Assembly: GCF_002911665.1 (NCBI RefSeq)
Contig: NZ_MTBP01000002.1
Coordinates: 1,984,001-2,048,000, forward strand
Length of the DNA stretch: 64,000 nt
Reading direction: 5' to 3'
From: Actinomadura rubteroloni
GTDB taxonomy: Bacteria; Actinomycetota; Actinomycetes; Streptosporangiales; Streptosporangiaceae
The position numbers were made by a program, and so were the translations under genes. Below the pieces are notes generated by a model. The model was given only the letters and a program-made list of their open reading frames with translations. It did not search any database and had not been told where the DNA came from. This document shows positions 24,917 through 33,305 of this stretch, piece after piece; the first letter of the stretch is position 1, and each line of letters opens with the position of its first letter.

Positions 24917-26262
24917 CGGGGCGTCAGGACCAGCTCGACGGGCTCGCGCGGTTGCAGCGTCAGCGACAGCTTCGGCGCGACCGGCCCGGCCAGCGCGACG
25001 TCGAACCGCCGCAGCATCCCCGCGACGATCAGCGCCGCCTCCTGGTGGAAGAACGCCTCGCCCAGGCACTGGTGCGCGCCGTTGCCGAACGGCATGTAGG
25101 CCAGCGGGTGCCGCGCCCGGACCTGCTCGCGGGTGAACCGGTCGGGGTCGAACTTCAGCGGGTCCGGCCAGAACTCCTCCAGCCGGTGCGTGAGGTACGG
25201 CGTGATGACGAGCGTGGAGCCGGCGGGGATCTCGACGCCGTCGATGACGTCGTCCTTCGTCGCCATGCGCGGCACCGCCCAGCCGACGGAGTAGATCCGC
25301 AGCACCTCGCGCAGCACCATCTGCGTGTACGTCAGCTCGCGAACGTGCTCGCGGCGCAGCGGGCCGTCGCCGACGACGGCGTCCACCTCCGCGCGGACGC
25401 GTTCGTACACGTCCGCGTGCTGGACGATCGAGACCCAGATCCAGGTGAGGGCGATGGCGCTGCTCTCGCTGCCCGCGACGAACAGCGCGACGATGTCCTC
25501 GCAGATCTGGTCGTCGGTGAGCGGCTGCCCGTCCGCGCCCGTGCCGCGCATCAGCTTGGTGACGATGTCGGCACCGTCGCGCTGGTCTTTCCTGGCCTGC
25601 GCGAGGACGGGCCGCAGGATCTCGTTGACCGTCCGCGTCGCGCGCTTGAACGGCCGGTCGCCCGGCATCGGGACCGCGTGCGGGACGAACGGCATCGCCA
25701 TCCGCCACAGCAGGCTGCCCATCGCGGTGGCGACGGCCTCGCCGAGCCGGTCGCCCTCGCCGTCGGGGATGAGGCTGCCGAAGAACACCGGGTCCACGAC
25801 GCGCTGCACGACCCGCGTCATCTCGACGCCCGCGTCGATCGGCTGCCCGGCGCGCGCCGCGAGGTCGTCCACCGCGCCGGTGATCGAGTCGATCATCTGG
25901 CCGCTCATCGACTTCAGGTAGCCGGCGGAGAACGCCGTCTGGAGGATCTCGCGGCTGGCGTGCCACTGCGCGCCCTCGCCGCCGATGCCCTTGCCGGTGA
26001 GGCGGCCGAGCGCGGACCACATCGCGGCGCCGCGCGGGTAGTCGGCGGCGTGCGTCCGCAGGATGTGCTGCAGGTGGTCGGGATGCGTGACGAGGAACGG
26101 CCGGAACGGTCCGAGGTTGAGGCGGACGATCTGGCCGCGCGCCCGGTCGCCGAGCCCGTCGAGCAGGCCGAGCGGCCCCGCGCGGCGGACCTGGCCGACG
26201 ACGCGGCGCAGCGGGACGGAGTGGAGACGATCGGCGGGCCCGGCTTCGACGGTTGCGGTCAT
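24913..26262 (-). CDS. Cytochrome P450 coupled to the terpene synthase
   Basis: GAGGA seven bases upstream sets the ATG at 26262, although the frame runs on to 26463. The 449 residues show the I-helix AGSESSAIALTW (about 258-269), EXXR in VLREVLRIY, the PERF-like FDPDRFT and the heme loop FGNGAHQCLGEA with Cys near residue 400. The longer form and GTHE-like I-helix resemble CYP proteins that oxidise terpenes. The stop codon overlaps the terpene synthase start by four bases, so the P450 probably oxidises that enzyme's product. No dedicated ferredoxin gene is nearby. Confidence 0.92.
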   Translation of the reverse strand: MTATVEAGPADRLHSVPLRRVVGQVRRAGPLGLLDGLGDRARGQIVRLNLGPFRPFLVTHPDHLQHILRTHAADYPRGAAMWSALGRLTGKGIGGEGAQWHASREILQTAFSAGYLKSMSGQMIDSITGAVDDLAARAGQPIDAGVEMTRVVQRVVDPVFFGSLIPDGEGDRLGEAVATAMGSLLWRMAMPFVPHAVPMPGDRPFKRATRTVNEILRPVLAQARKDQRDGADIVTKLMRGTGADGQPLTDDQICEDIVALFVAGSESSAIALTWIWVSIVQHADVYERVRAEVDAVVGDGPLRREHVRELTYTQMVLREVLRIYSVGWAVPRMATKDDVIDGVEIPAGSTLVITPYLTHRLEEFWPDPLKFDPDRFTREQVRARHPLAYMPFGNGAHQCLGEAFFHQEAALIVAGMLRRFDVALAGPVAPKLSLTLQPREPVELVLTPR

Positions 26263-27069
26263 GACGGCTTCCTCACACGGTCCGATGCGGCGGTTCCCCG
26301 GCCTGCTGGGCGCGGGCGCTGATTGAACGTGACTCGGGTCGAAACGGCCGGACGGCCTCCTGCTGTGAGCGATCTTGCTGGAACTATTACACACCGTCCA
26401 TTTCCCGCCAAGCCCTTGCCCGCGCCCGGCCTGTTCGCGGGGCAAACGGTTCCGCTTGCGCACCCGTGGCGACCTGCCGGACCACGGAAAGGGCGGAAAA
26501 TCCAGCCCGCCCGGACGTGGTACTCGCCACAGTACGGTCCTGAACCGTGTCGGCGGGCGCTGGCTAAGTGGCTGGTCAGAACGGGTTTCGGCGACTGACC
26601 TGGCGTCCCGTCCGGCGCTCGGCGAGCAGGGGGCGCACGAGGAACGACCGTCCCGGGCGTCCCGCGGGCGTCACCATCCGGAAACGGTGCGTAGGCCCGG
26701 CCGAATTCTTGCGATAGCCGATTGGACGCCCATTTGAAACGATCACGGTCTCGCGGCGCCGGGCGCCCGCAGAAAGAAAAGGGCATTTCATTGCGAGGCC
26801 GGATTGATCTCGTCCGGGGGCCGTCCGGGCGGAGGTGTGAAGCCGGGCCGGACGGGGGACGTACGCCTACGGGCGCCCCCACCAGCGCGGATCGTGATTA
26901 ACGGGACGAAACCCGTCAGATCTCACCACTCTTCAATAAAGCGGACAGAACTGTGCCGGGTCGGCCTGCCGCGTTACTGCGATGATCGTCACATCGTCCG
27001 GGCTTCGCGCCGCCGCGCTATCCGAATGCGCCGCCGGCTCGCGCCCGGGGGCGCGAGCCGGAGTCCGCG
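26263..27069. other. Upstream region of the P450/terpene synthase operon
   Basis: About 800 bases without a supported gene, part of it less GC-rich. The right end holds the terminator of the oxidoreductase gene. A -10-like TAATAG is visible on the minus strand near 26385-26390, but no clear -35 partner was found. Frames within are short and Arg/Pro-rich. Confidence 0.45.
27034..27061 (-). terminator. Hairpin terminator after the oxidoreductase gene
   Basis: CCGGCTCGCGCCC (27034-27046) and GGGCGCGAGCCGG (27049-27061) are perfectly complementary over 13 bases with a very tight turn, nine bases past the stop codon at 27070. Confidence 0.82.
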
Positions 27070-28050
27070 TCAGGGAACGGTGACCACGAGCTTGCCGAGA
27101 GCGTCGCCGGACTCCATGAGCCGGTGCGCCGCGACGATCTCGTCGAAGCCGAAGACCCGGGCCGGACGAGCCCGGTAGGCGCCGGACGCCGACTTCCCGA
27201 AGATGTCCTCCAGCGGTACGTCCGTCAGCGGGAAGTCGGGGCCGCCGAGGACGAACGCGCTGCCGAAGAAGCTGAGCTGCACGCCGCTCGGCAGGTCGGT
27301 GAGCGGGTCGAAGTCCGGGAGCGGGCCGAGGCCGCCGAGGAAGCCGAGCTGGCACACCCGGCCGCGCGGCCGGACGGCCCGGAGCGAGTCGCGCAGCGCG
27401 GTGTTGCCGACCAGGTCGAGCACCGCGTCCACCGTCAGGCCGAGCCCGGCGACCTGCCCGGCCAGGTCGCCGTCGTCCACGAGCACGCGCGCCGCCCCCA
27501 GCGAGCGGAGCAATCCGGCCCGTCCGGGATCCCGCGTGGTGGCGACCGTGACGGCGCCGTGGTCGGCGGCCAGCGTGACGGCCGCCTGCCCGAGCGCGGC
27601 GGTGGCGCCGCGCACGAGGACGGCCTGCCCCGGACGCACCGCGAGGTTGCCGTGCAGTGCGCTCCACGCCGTCGCGTACACCTGCGGCACCGCCGCGAGG
27701 TCGCTCCACGGAAGGTCCGCGCCGACGGGCACGACGTTGCTCGACGGGACGGTCACCAGTTCGGCGTAGCTACCGTTCCTGGTACGTCCCATGCCGCCGA
27801 GGATCGCCACGACCCGGGTGCCCTCGGCGAGCCTGCCGGACGGGTCGCGGGCAACGGTCCCGGCGCACTCGATGCCGGTGACGGCGGCGACGTCGCCCCA
27901 GGCGCCGCTGCGCATGTACGCCTCCGCATGGTTCAGGCCGAACGCGCGCACCCGGATCAGCACCTCGCCCTCCCCCGGGACCGGATCGGGAAGAGCCGTA
28001 TAGGTGAGCACCTCGGGACCGCCGTAGGAGGAGATGGTGATCGCTCGCAT
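27070..28050 (-). CDS. Quinone oxidoreductase-like medium-chain dehydrogenase
   Basis: The 326 residues follow the zeta-crystallin/QOR fold: a GroES-like N-terminal domain (MRAITISSYGGPEVL, GLNHAEAYMRSG), the nucleotide-binding motif VLVRGATAALGQAAV near residues 144-158 (AxxGxxG type), and the DAVLDLVGN strand. There are no zinc-ligand cysteines, so it belongs to the zinc-free NADPH-dependent group that reduces quinones or enones. A TetR gene lies just upstream on the same strand with a matching operator in front of each gene, so it is probably repressed by that regulator and induced by an electrophile. Confidence 0.92.
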   Translation of the reverse strand: MRAITISSYGGPEVLTYTALPDPVPGEGEVLIRVRAFGLNHAEAYMRSGAWGDVAAVTGIECAGTVARDPSGRLAEGTRVVAILGGMGRTRNGSYAELVTVPSSNVVPVGADLPWSDLAAVPQVYATAWSALHGNLAVRPGQAVLVRGATAALGQAAVTLAADHGAVTVATTRDPGRAGLLRSLGAARVLVDDGDLAGQVAGLGLTVDAVLDLVGNTALRDSLRAVRPRGRVCQLGFLGGLGPLPDFDPLTDLPSGVQLSFFGSAFVLGGPDFPLTDVPLEDIFGKSASGAYRARPARVFGFDEIVAAHRLMESGDALGKLVVTVP

Positions 28051-28064
28051 GTGCCGAAACCTTT

Positions 28065-28091
28065 CTTGAGGGACCGTTCAACTATCGGTCC
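28065..28091. promoter_or_regulatory. TetR-type operator before the quinone oxidoreductase gene
   Basis: CTTGAGGGACCGTTCA (28065-28080) matches, on the opposite strand, the site before the TetR gene at 15 of 16 positions. An inverted pair GGACCG (28071-28076) and CGGTCC (28086-28091) is nested in it. It lies 15 bases before the oxidoreductase ATG. Confidence 0.65.
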
Positions 28092-28144
28092 GAAAAAGAG
28101 ACCGCCCGATAACAGGACGGCCCGTCGCCAGCCGGGGTCGTGGG

Positions 28145-28729
28145 TCAGGTGAGCGCACCGAACGCGTTGTCGACGATCGCGCGCAGCACCGCTTCGTCCG
28201 GGTTGGCCTTGCCGACGACCATGAGCCCCTGGGAAGCGGCGACCAGAAGCTTGGCGCTCCCCGCCACGTCGAGCGACGCGCGCACCTCACCGGATCGCAC
28301 CGCATTGGCCAGCGCCCGCGCGAAACGGTCGTCCAGCCGGGCGAGATGCCCCCGGACCACCGCCGCGACCGCGTCATCCTCGGCGGCCGTCTCCACGGCG
28401 GTGTTCACCAGCAGACAGCCTTGCCGGCCTTCAGGACTCAGCAGATCCGCCACCAGCCCATCGAAGTAACCGCGCACCTGCGCCAGCGAGGCCATCGGGG
28501 ACTCCAGCTCGCCGAGCTTCTGCGGGACGACGAGCTTGGAATACCGCTCAAGCGACCGCATGAACAGCGCACGCTTCCCACCGGGAAACGCGCTGTACAG
28601 ACTCCCTGGCTTGACCCCGGTCGCCTTCACCAGGTCATCGATCGAAGTAGCCCGGTACCCCCGCTCCCAGAACCGCCGCATGGCCTGCTCCACGACGGTG
28701 TCGGGCTCGAATTCACGCGGTCGAGGCAT
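28145..28729 (-). CDS. TetR/AcrR-family regulator
   Basis: The 194-residue protein has a TetR helix-turn-helix near residues 20-55 (RFWERGYRATSIDDLV, GSLYSAFPGGKRALFM) and an effector domain with the conserved GCLLVNTAVE. This is the subgroup that often controls neighbouring oxidoreductases. ATG codons at 28744 and 28729 are in frame; the inner is preferred because the outer falls inside the operator. Neither has a clear ribosome site. The gene runs toward the quinone oxidoreductase 94 bases downstream, and shared operators imply control of itself and that gene. Confidence 0.9.
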   Translation of the reverse strand: MPRPREFEPDTVVEQAMRRFWERGYRATSIDDLVKATGVKPGSLYSAFPGGKRALFMRSLERYSKLVVPQKLGELESPMASLAQVRGYFDGLVADLLSPEGRQGCLLVNTAVETAAEDDAVAAVVRGHLARLDDRFARALANAVRSGEVRASLDVAGSAKLLVAASQGLMVVGKANPDEAVLRAIVDNAFGALT

Positions 28730-28743
28730 ACCGGGAAGATACA

Positions 28744-28759
28744 TGAACGGTCACTCAAG
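28744..28759. promoter_or_regulatory. TetR-type operator before the tetR gene
   Basis: TGAACGGTCACTCAAG matches the reverse complement of 28065-28080 except at one base. It lies 15 bases before the chosen tetR start, the same distance as at the oxidoreductase gene. Confidence 0.65.
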
Positions 28760-28823
28760 AACAACCTCAAGAACCCGCCGTCACCCGGACAGCCGCCCGA
28801 CCGCCCCGCACTACGATCCGCCC

Positions 28824-29207
28824 GTGCCCCGCAACCCCAGAAACCCACGACGTTTGAAGGTCGGCGACGACACCTACATCTGGACACTGACGCACGACCA
28901 CGAACCCAAAATCCCCCGCACCTGCCGCAACGTCCTCAAGCTTCGCCACCACGAAGCGACAGGCAGACTCATCCTCGTCTTCCAAGAGGCCCCGGGCCGC
29001 ATCGTCACCGGCGCCCACACACCGTCCGGCTACGTAGCCACCGAAGAAGCCCACCTGAACCTGCACCGACCAGGCGCCGTGCGAGCGCTTTTGGATGAAG
29101 CACTAGCCCGAGGCTGGAACCCCGTCACCGCCACGACCAGAGAACAAGACGGCTGGCCCCTGCTCGCCCCAGCCGCGACCCGCCTGGCGGACATCCGCAC
29201 ACGCTGA
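28824..29207 (+). CDS. Small hypothetical protein, probably leaderless
   Basis: The GTG at 28824 comes six bases after a -10 box TACGAT (28812-28817), the arrangement of leaderless actinomycete genes; no ribosome site is present. The 127-residue product is soluble and basic at its start (VPRNPRNPRRLKVGDD), with TYIWTLTHDHE, a strand-rich core and ALLDEALARGWNP. No family was recognised. It is transcribed away from the TetR gene and ends 48 bases from the convergent cyclotransferase-like gene. Codon use resembles its neighbours. Confidence 0.68.
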   Translation: MPRNPRNPRRLKVGDDTYIWTLTHDHEPKIPRTCRNVLKLRHHEATGRLILVFQEAPGRIVTGAHTPSGYVATEEAHLNLHRPGAVRALLDEALARGWNPVTATTREQDGWPLLAPAATRLADIRTR

Positions 29208-29255
29208 ACGTCGGCCGAGCGCCCCTTTCACAAGACGTCACCAGCCCCGCCCGCG

Positions 29256-29735
29256 TCAGCGTGGTCGTTCGCGTCCGTGACGGGCTCGCCAGACGGCACA
29301 ACGTTCGACATAGGCGGGCAGATGCCGGTCCGCAAAGGCGGCGGACGACCAATCATCGTCGCCGACCTCGGCTTCCAGCGGATAGGTATAGACCCAGGCG
29401 CTACGGCCGTCCAGGAGCAGGACGGGCTCGCGGTCGTACCCGGGACCCTCAAAGGCGTCCAGGATGCGCCATTCCGCCAAAGCGAGGCCCGAGAGCAGAA
29501 CACCGCGGACGGTCGCCGCCGCCGGAACGAGCCCGGGATAGACGCGCCCGGGGAGGGCTGCGGCACGCCACCCTGCGGCGGACGCGGCTTCGTGTTCGGG
29601 GACGCGGCCGATCAGCGCCCTCAGGACGTCGGGAAACTGCAGAGTTCCGTATACGAATAGCGCCTCAGGCTCCGCCGGTAGCCCGTCCGGCCGACCGGAA
29701 GACGACCGACTCGGTCGGGACGCGGAACGCGGCAT
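29256..29735 (-). CDS. Gamma-glutamylcyclotransferase (AIG2-like) family protein
   Basis: GGAGGTG stands seven bases before the ATG at 29735; the frame extends 21 codons further without such a site. The 159 residues carry the family motif LFVYGTLQFPDVL near residue 26, and FEGPGYDREPV containing the glutamate expected at the active site, followed by WVYTY. Members form 5-oxoproline from gamma-glutamyl compounds, although many bacterial ones have unknown substrates. The gene is apparently monocistronic. Confidence 0.87.
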   Translation of the reverse strand: MPRSASRPSRSSSGRPDGLPAEPEALFVYGTLQFPDVLRALIGRVPEHEAASAAGWRAAALPGRVYPGLVPAAATVRGVLLSGLALAEWRILDAFEGPGYDREPVLLLDGRSAWVYTYPLEAEVGDDDWSSAAFADRHLPAYVERCAVWRARHGRERPR

Positions 29736-29948
29736 CGGGGGCACCTCCACCGTCGCCCTTAATTCTCGACCGGAAAGATTCACCGGGTTGGTGGTCATGA
29801 CGGCCGGGTGTGCGGTGACGTCCGACCCGAGCGTTGGAAGCGCCGGTCGCTGAGCCCGTCCGTGTACGCAGGCGGACCGACCAGGAAGGCAGAAGCTGCA
29901 GACCCGGCGTGCCCGGCTGTGCTTACGTTCGTTGGAGAGAGTTGTTCG

Positions 29949-30273
29949 TCAGGTGAGTTGCTGGGACGTGACGGTGAATTCGGCGTAGCCGTCGTCGTTG
30001 ATCGAGCGGTGGTCGATGGCGATGCGGACGCGGCCGTCTGCGAGGTTCGGCCTGAGGATGATTGCGTCCAGGTACGCCGGGATCGGTAGTTCGGCGTCCA
30101 GGTCTGGTTCTTCGTCGTTGTCGAACCAGAAGAGCGGCGTCTTGTCGATGATCGAATGCTGTTGACCGTTCGCGTCCGTGAAGACGACCTCGATGATGTA
30201 GGGATAGCCGTCGACGTCGACCCATCGAATCACCTTGGCGATCAGCCGTGATGTGGGTTCTTCGTGGGAGTTG

Positions 30274-30281
<8 letters not shown>
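29949..30281 (-). CDS. Hypothetical protein translationally coupled to msrA
   Basis: The 110-residue acidic protein (MADNSHEEPTSRLIAKVIRW, then FDNDEEPDLDAELPIP) starts eight bases inside the end of msrA, so it is probably translated from the same message. No family was recognised. Strand-rich composition (VDVDGYPYIIEVVF; RIAIDHRSIND) suggests a small beta-fold. Context gives a weak link to oxidative damage repair. Confidence 0.75.
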
Positions 30282-30933
<652 letters not shown>

Positions 30934-30942
30934 GTCCCCAGG

Positions 30943-31548
30943 CTAGCTCGCGCGGCGGGCCATCACGTGGGCGCACGGGGTATCGACTTCGTCCGGATAT
31001 GCCCGTCTTTCTACATACGCGCAGGGGACGAACCCGGCCTTCGACAGCGACGCCTCGATCTCGGCGCGGCTGTGGAGGTGGAAGGTCAGCTCCACGCCGT
31101 CGAACGTCGACGTACGCGTGCCGGAGCCCGAGAGGTACGAGAGCAGGACGACGCCGGACGGCTTGAGAACCCGTCCGAACTCGGTGAACGCCGCCCGCAG
31201 CTCTCGTGCCGGAAGGTGCACCAGCGCGGACAGGCAGACGATCCCGCCCCACGCCTGCGACGGGACGTCCAGCCGCCGCAGGTCCCCGACGTGGAACCCG
31301 ACGCCCGGGTGGGCCGCGGCGGCGATCTCCACCATCCGGCGCGATGAATCGACCCCCAGCGACGTCACCCCCAACGAACTCAGGCGGCGCGCGGTCTGGC
31401 CGGGGCCGCAGCCGAGGTCCGCGACCGGGCCGAGCGCGCCGGCCTCGGCGGCGACGAGGTCGACCAAAGCACGGTCCAAAAGACGGCGGTCCAAAGCATC
31501 CAGGTGACGTGCCGCGTAGGCGTCGGCGATCGCGTCGTACTCGTCCAT
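30943..31548 (-). CDS. Class I SAM-dependent methyltransferase
   Basis: The 201-residue protein has SAM motif I VADLGCGPGQTAR (near residue 43), the acidic end of strand 2 in LGVDSSRRMVEIA and the GRVLKPSGVVLLSYL block of Methyltransf_11/25 proteins. The substrate is unknown. It is the first gene of a short minus-strand operon with msrA and the small coupled gene. A ribosome site is weak. It diverges from the rarD-like gene across about 80 bases. Confidence 0.88.
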   Translation of the reverse strand: MDEYDAIADAYAARHLDALDRRLLDRALVDLVAAEAGALGPVADLGCGPGQTARRLSSLGVTSLGVDSSRRMVEIAAAAHPGVGFHVGDLRRLDVPSQAWGGIVCLSALVHLPARELRAAFTEFGRVLKPSGVVLLSYLSGSGTRTSTFDGVELTFHLHSRAEIEASLSKAGFVPCAYVERRAYPDEVDTPCAHVMARRAS

Positions 31549-31625
31549 CGCCCCCCTGTCGCGCCCGGCCGGAAGGCCGCATCGTAGTGCGAGGACGGCG
31601 CACGACGGCTGATAACTTGAGGTTT

Positions 31626-32522
31626 GTGGTAGATCGTCGCGGAATGTCGTTCGGCATCGCGGCGTACGTGCTGTGGGGCCTGTTCCCGCTCTACTGGCCG
31701 CTGCTGAAACCGGCGAGCGCGGGCGAGATCCTCGCGCACCGGATCATGTGGTCGCTGGTGGCCGTCGTCGCGATCCTGGCCGTCCGCCGCAACTGGAGCT
31801 GGATCCGCACGCTCGGCGGACGCCGCGCGGGCCTGCTCGCCGTCGCCGCCGTGACGATCAGCGTCAACTGGGGCGTCTACATCTACGCGGTCAACTCCGG
31901 CCACACGATCGAGGCCGCGCTCGGCTACTTCATCAACCCGCTGATCAGCGTCATGTTCGGCGTCGTGATCTTCCGGGAGAGGCTGCGGCCCGCGCAGTGG
32001 ACGGCCGTCGTGCTCGGCGCCGGAGCCGTCCTGGTGCTGACCGCCGACTACGGACGTCCGCCGTGGATCGCGCTCATCCTGGCCTGCTCGTTCGCGGTGT
32101 ACGGGCTGATGAAGAAGTTCGTGTCGATGCCGTCCGCCGACAGCCTCGCGGTCGAGACGGCCATCACGTTCGTGCCCGCGCTGGTCTTCACGGTCGTCCT
32201 GGAGGCGAACGGCGACGCCGCGTTCGGGCACCACGGCGCGGGCAACGCGCTGCTGCTGGCGGGTGCGGGCGTCGTCACGGCGATCCCGCTGCTGCTGTTC
32301 AACGCCGCCGCCGTCCGGATCCCGATGTCCACGCTCGGGATGCTCCAGTACCTCGCGCCGGTGCTCCAGTTCCTCATCGGCCTGCTGGTGCGGCACGAGG
32401 AGATGCCGCCGAGCCGCTGGGCGGGCTTCCTGCTGGTGTGGGCGGCGCTCGTGCTGCTCACCGGGGACGGCGTCCGGACGGGCCGCCGCACGCGCCGCGC
32501 CGTCGCCGATCCGGTTTCCTGA
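31626..32522 (+). CDS. rarD: EamA-family transporter, RarD-like
   Basis: The GTG at 31626 follows the -10 box TAACTT (31613-31618) by seven bases, pointing to a leaderless message; an ATG at 31644 is the alternative. The 298 residues form about ten membrane helices with the RarD opening GMSFGIAAYVLWGLFPLYWP, the INWG-like ISVNWGVYIYAVNSGH and GYFINPLISV. These hallmarks separate RarD from other drug/metabolite transporters. Its physiological substrate is not established. Confidence 0.9.
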   Translation: MVDRRGMSFGIAAYVLWGLFPLYWPLLKPASAGEILAHRIMWSLVAVVAILAVRRNWSWIRTLGGRRAGLLAVAAVTISVNWGVYIYAVNSGHTIEAALGYFINPLISVMFGVVIFRERLRPAQWTAVVLGAGAVLVLTADYGRPPWIALILACSFAVYGLMKKFVSMPSADSLAVETAITFVPALVFTVVLEANGDAAFGHHGAGNALLLAGAGVVTAIPLLLFNAAAVRIPMSTLGMLQYLAPVLQFLIGLLVRHEEMPPSRWAGFLLVWAALVLLTGDGVRTGRRTRRAVADPVS

Positions 32523-32586
32523 TCCCTGGAGTTCTCTCCGCACCGGAAGCTAAAGTCCCCTTCGTCATCCCCCCTGAAGGAGTTCG

Positions 32587-32946
32587 ATGCGTCCTTTGGT
32601 CGTGACCGCGCTGGGGGCCGCCGTGGTGGCCGCCGGCCTCGCGGCGCCGTCCGCCGGCCTGTCCGTCACCGGCCCGCCCGAGCGCACCGCGCCCGGCCGC
32701 CATACCGAGATCACGGTGCCGGGCTGCGGTGAGCGCGACCGCGCGGCGTCCCCGGCGTTCACCGCGCCGGTGCGGCTGGACGACGACGGATCGGGCGTCG
32801 CGACCGTCCGCCGGGCGGTGCGGCCGGGCCGGTACCCGGTCACGGCGCAGTGCGGCGCGCGGACGGTCACCGGGATCATCGACGTCTCCGGGACGCGCGC
32901 CTGGCAGGGGCTGCTGCCGCCGTCGCTGGACGGCGACCCCGACTGA
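32587..32946 (+). CDS. Small secreted protein
   Basis: The 119-residue product has a Sec signal (VVTALGAAVVAAGLAAPSAG, cleavage near residue 24) and a small strand-rich mature domain with two cysteines (VPGCGERD and TAQCGART) that could be disulfide-bonded. A GAAGGAG ribosome site is present. No family was recognised; the fold looks like an Ig-type or cell-wall-associated module. It stands alone between rarD and the class II cyclase gene. Confidence 0.75.
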   Translation: MRPLVVTALGAAVVAAGLAAPSAGLSVTGPPERTAPGRHTEITVPGCGERDRAASPAFTAPVRLDDDGSGVATVRRAVRPGRYPVTAQCGARTVTGIIDVSGTRAWQGLLPPSLDGDPD

Positions 32947-33305
32947 CCGCCGGAACTCCTGTCCCCCACTCCCCCCGAAAGCCGAGAACATGCGGCCTCA
33001 CAGCCTTTATGGCGCATTAAAAAGTGTCACACAGTGACGAAATCGAGCTGTTACACAAGTCTGACGCGACTAGTCGGCGACGGTCCACGCGAATAGTCAA
33101 GTGGCGCAGATCACCAGCGGAGCAAAAATCCTTCCGGAGCGCAAGGCTTGATTGCACTTTTCCGTCATGTGATACTCCCGAAAACTGGTACACAGAGCCT
33201 CATATCGTGCGGAAAGCCCACCCGGCGCGCCGTGCGGTTGCCACCCCTGAGCCTTACCCCCAGCTCACGAACGAGGTGCCGTCGAAATATGTCCGGAGTG
33301 GCCGC
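32947..33305. other. Upstream region of the class II cyclase gene
   Basis: The cyclase frame stays open through this stretch, but no ribosome site or protein-like composition is seen before 33306. An inverted repeat GTCAC-ACA-GTGAC (33026-33038) is present, with the GTGACAC word of the SARP-like sites included on the minus strand (33024-33030). Much of the stretch is less GC-rich than the genes around it. Confidence 0.45.
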
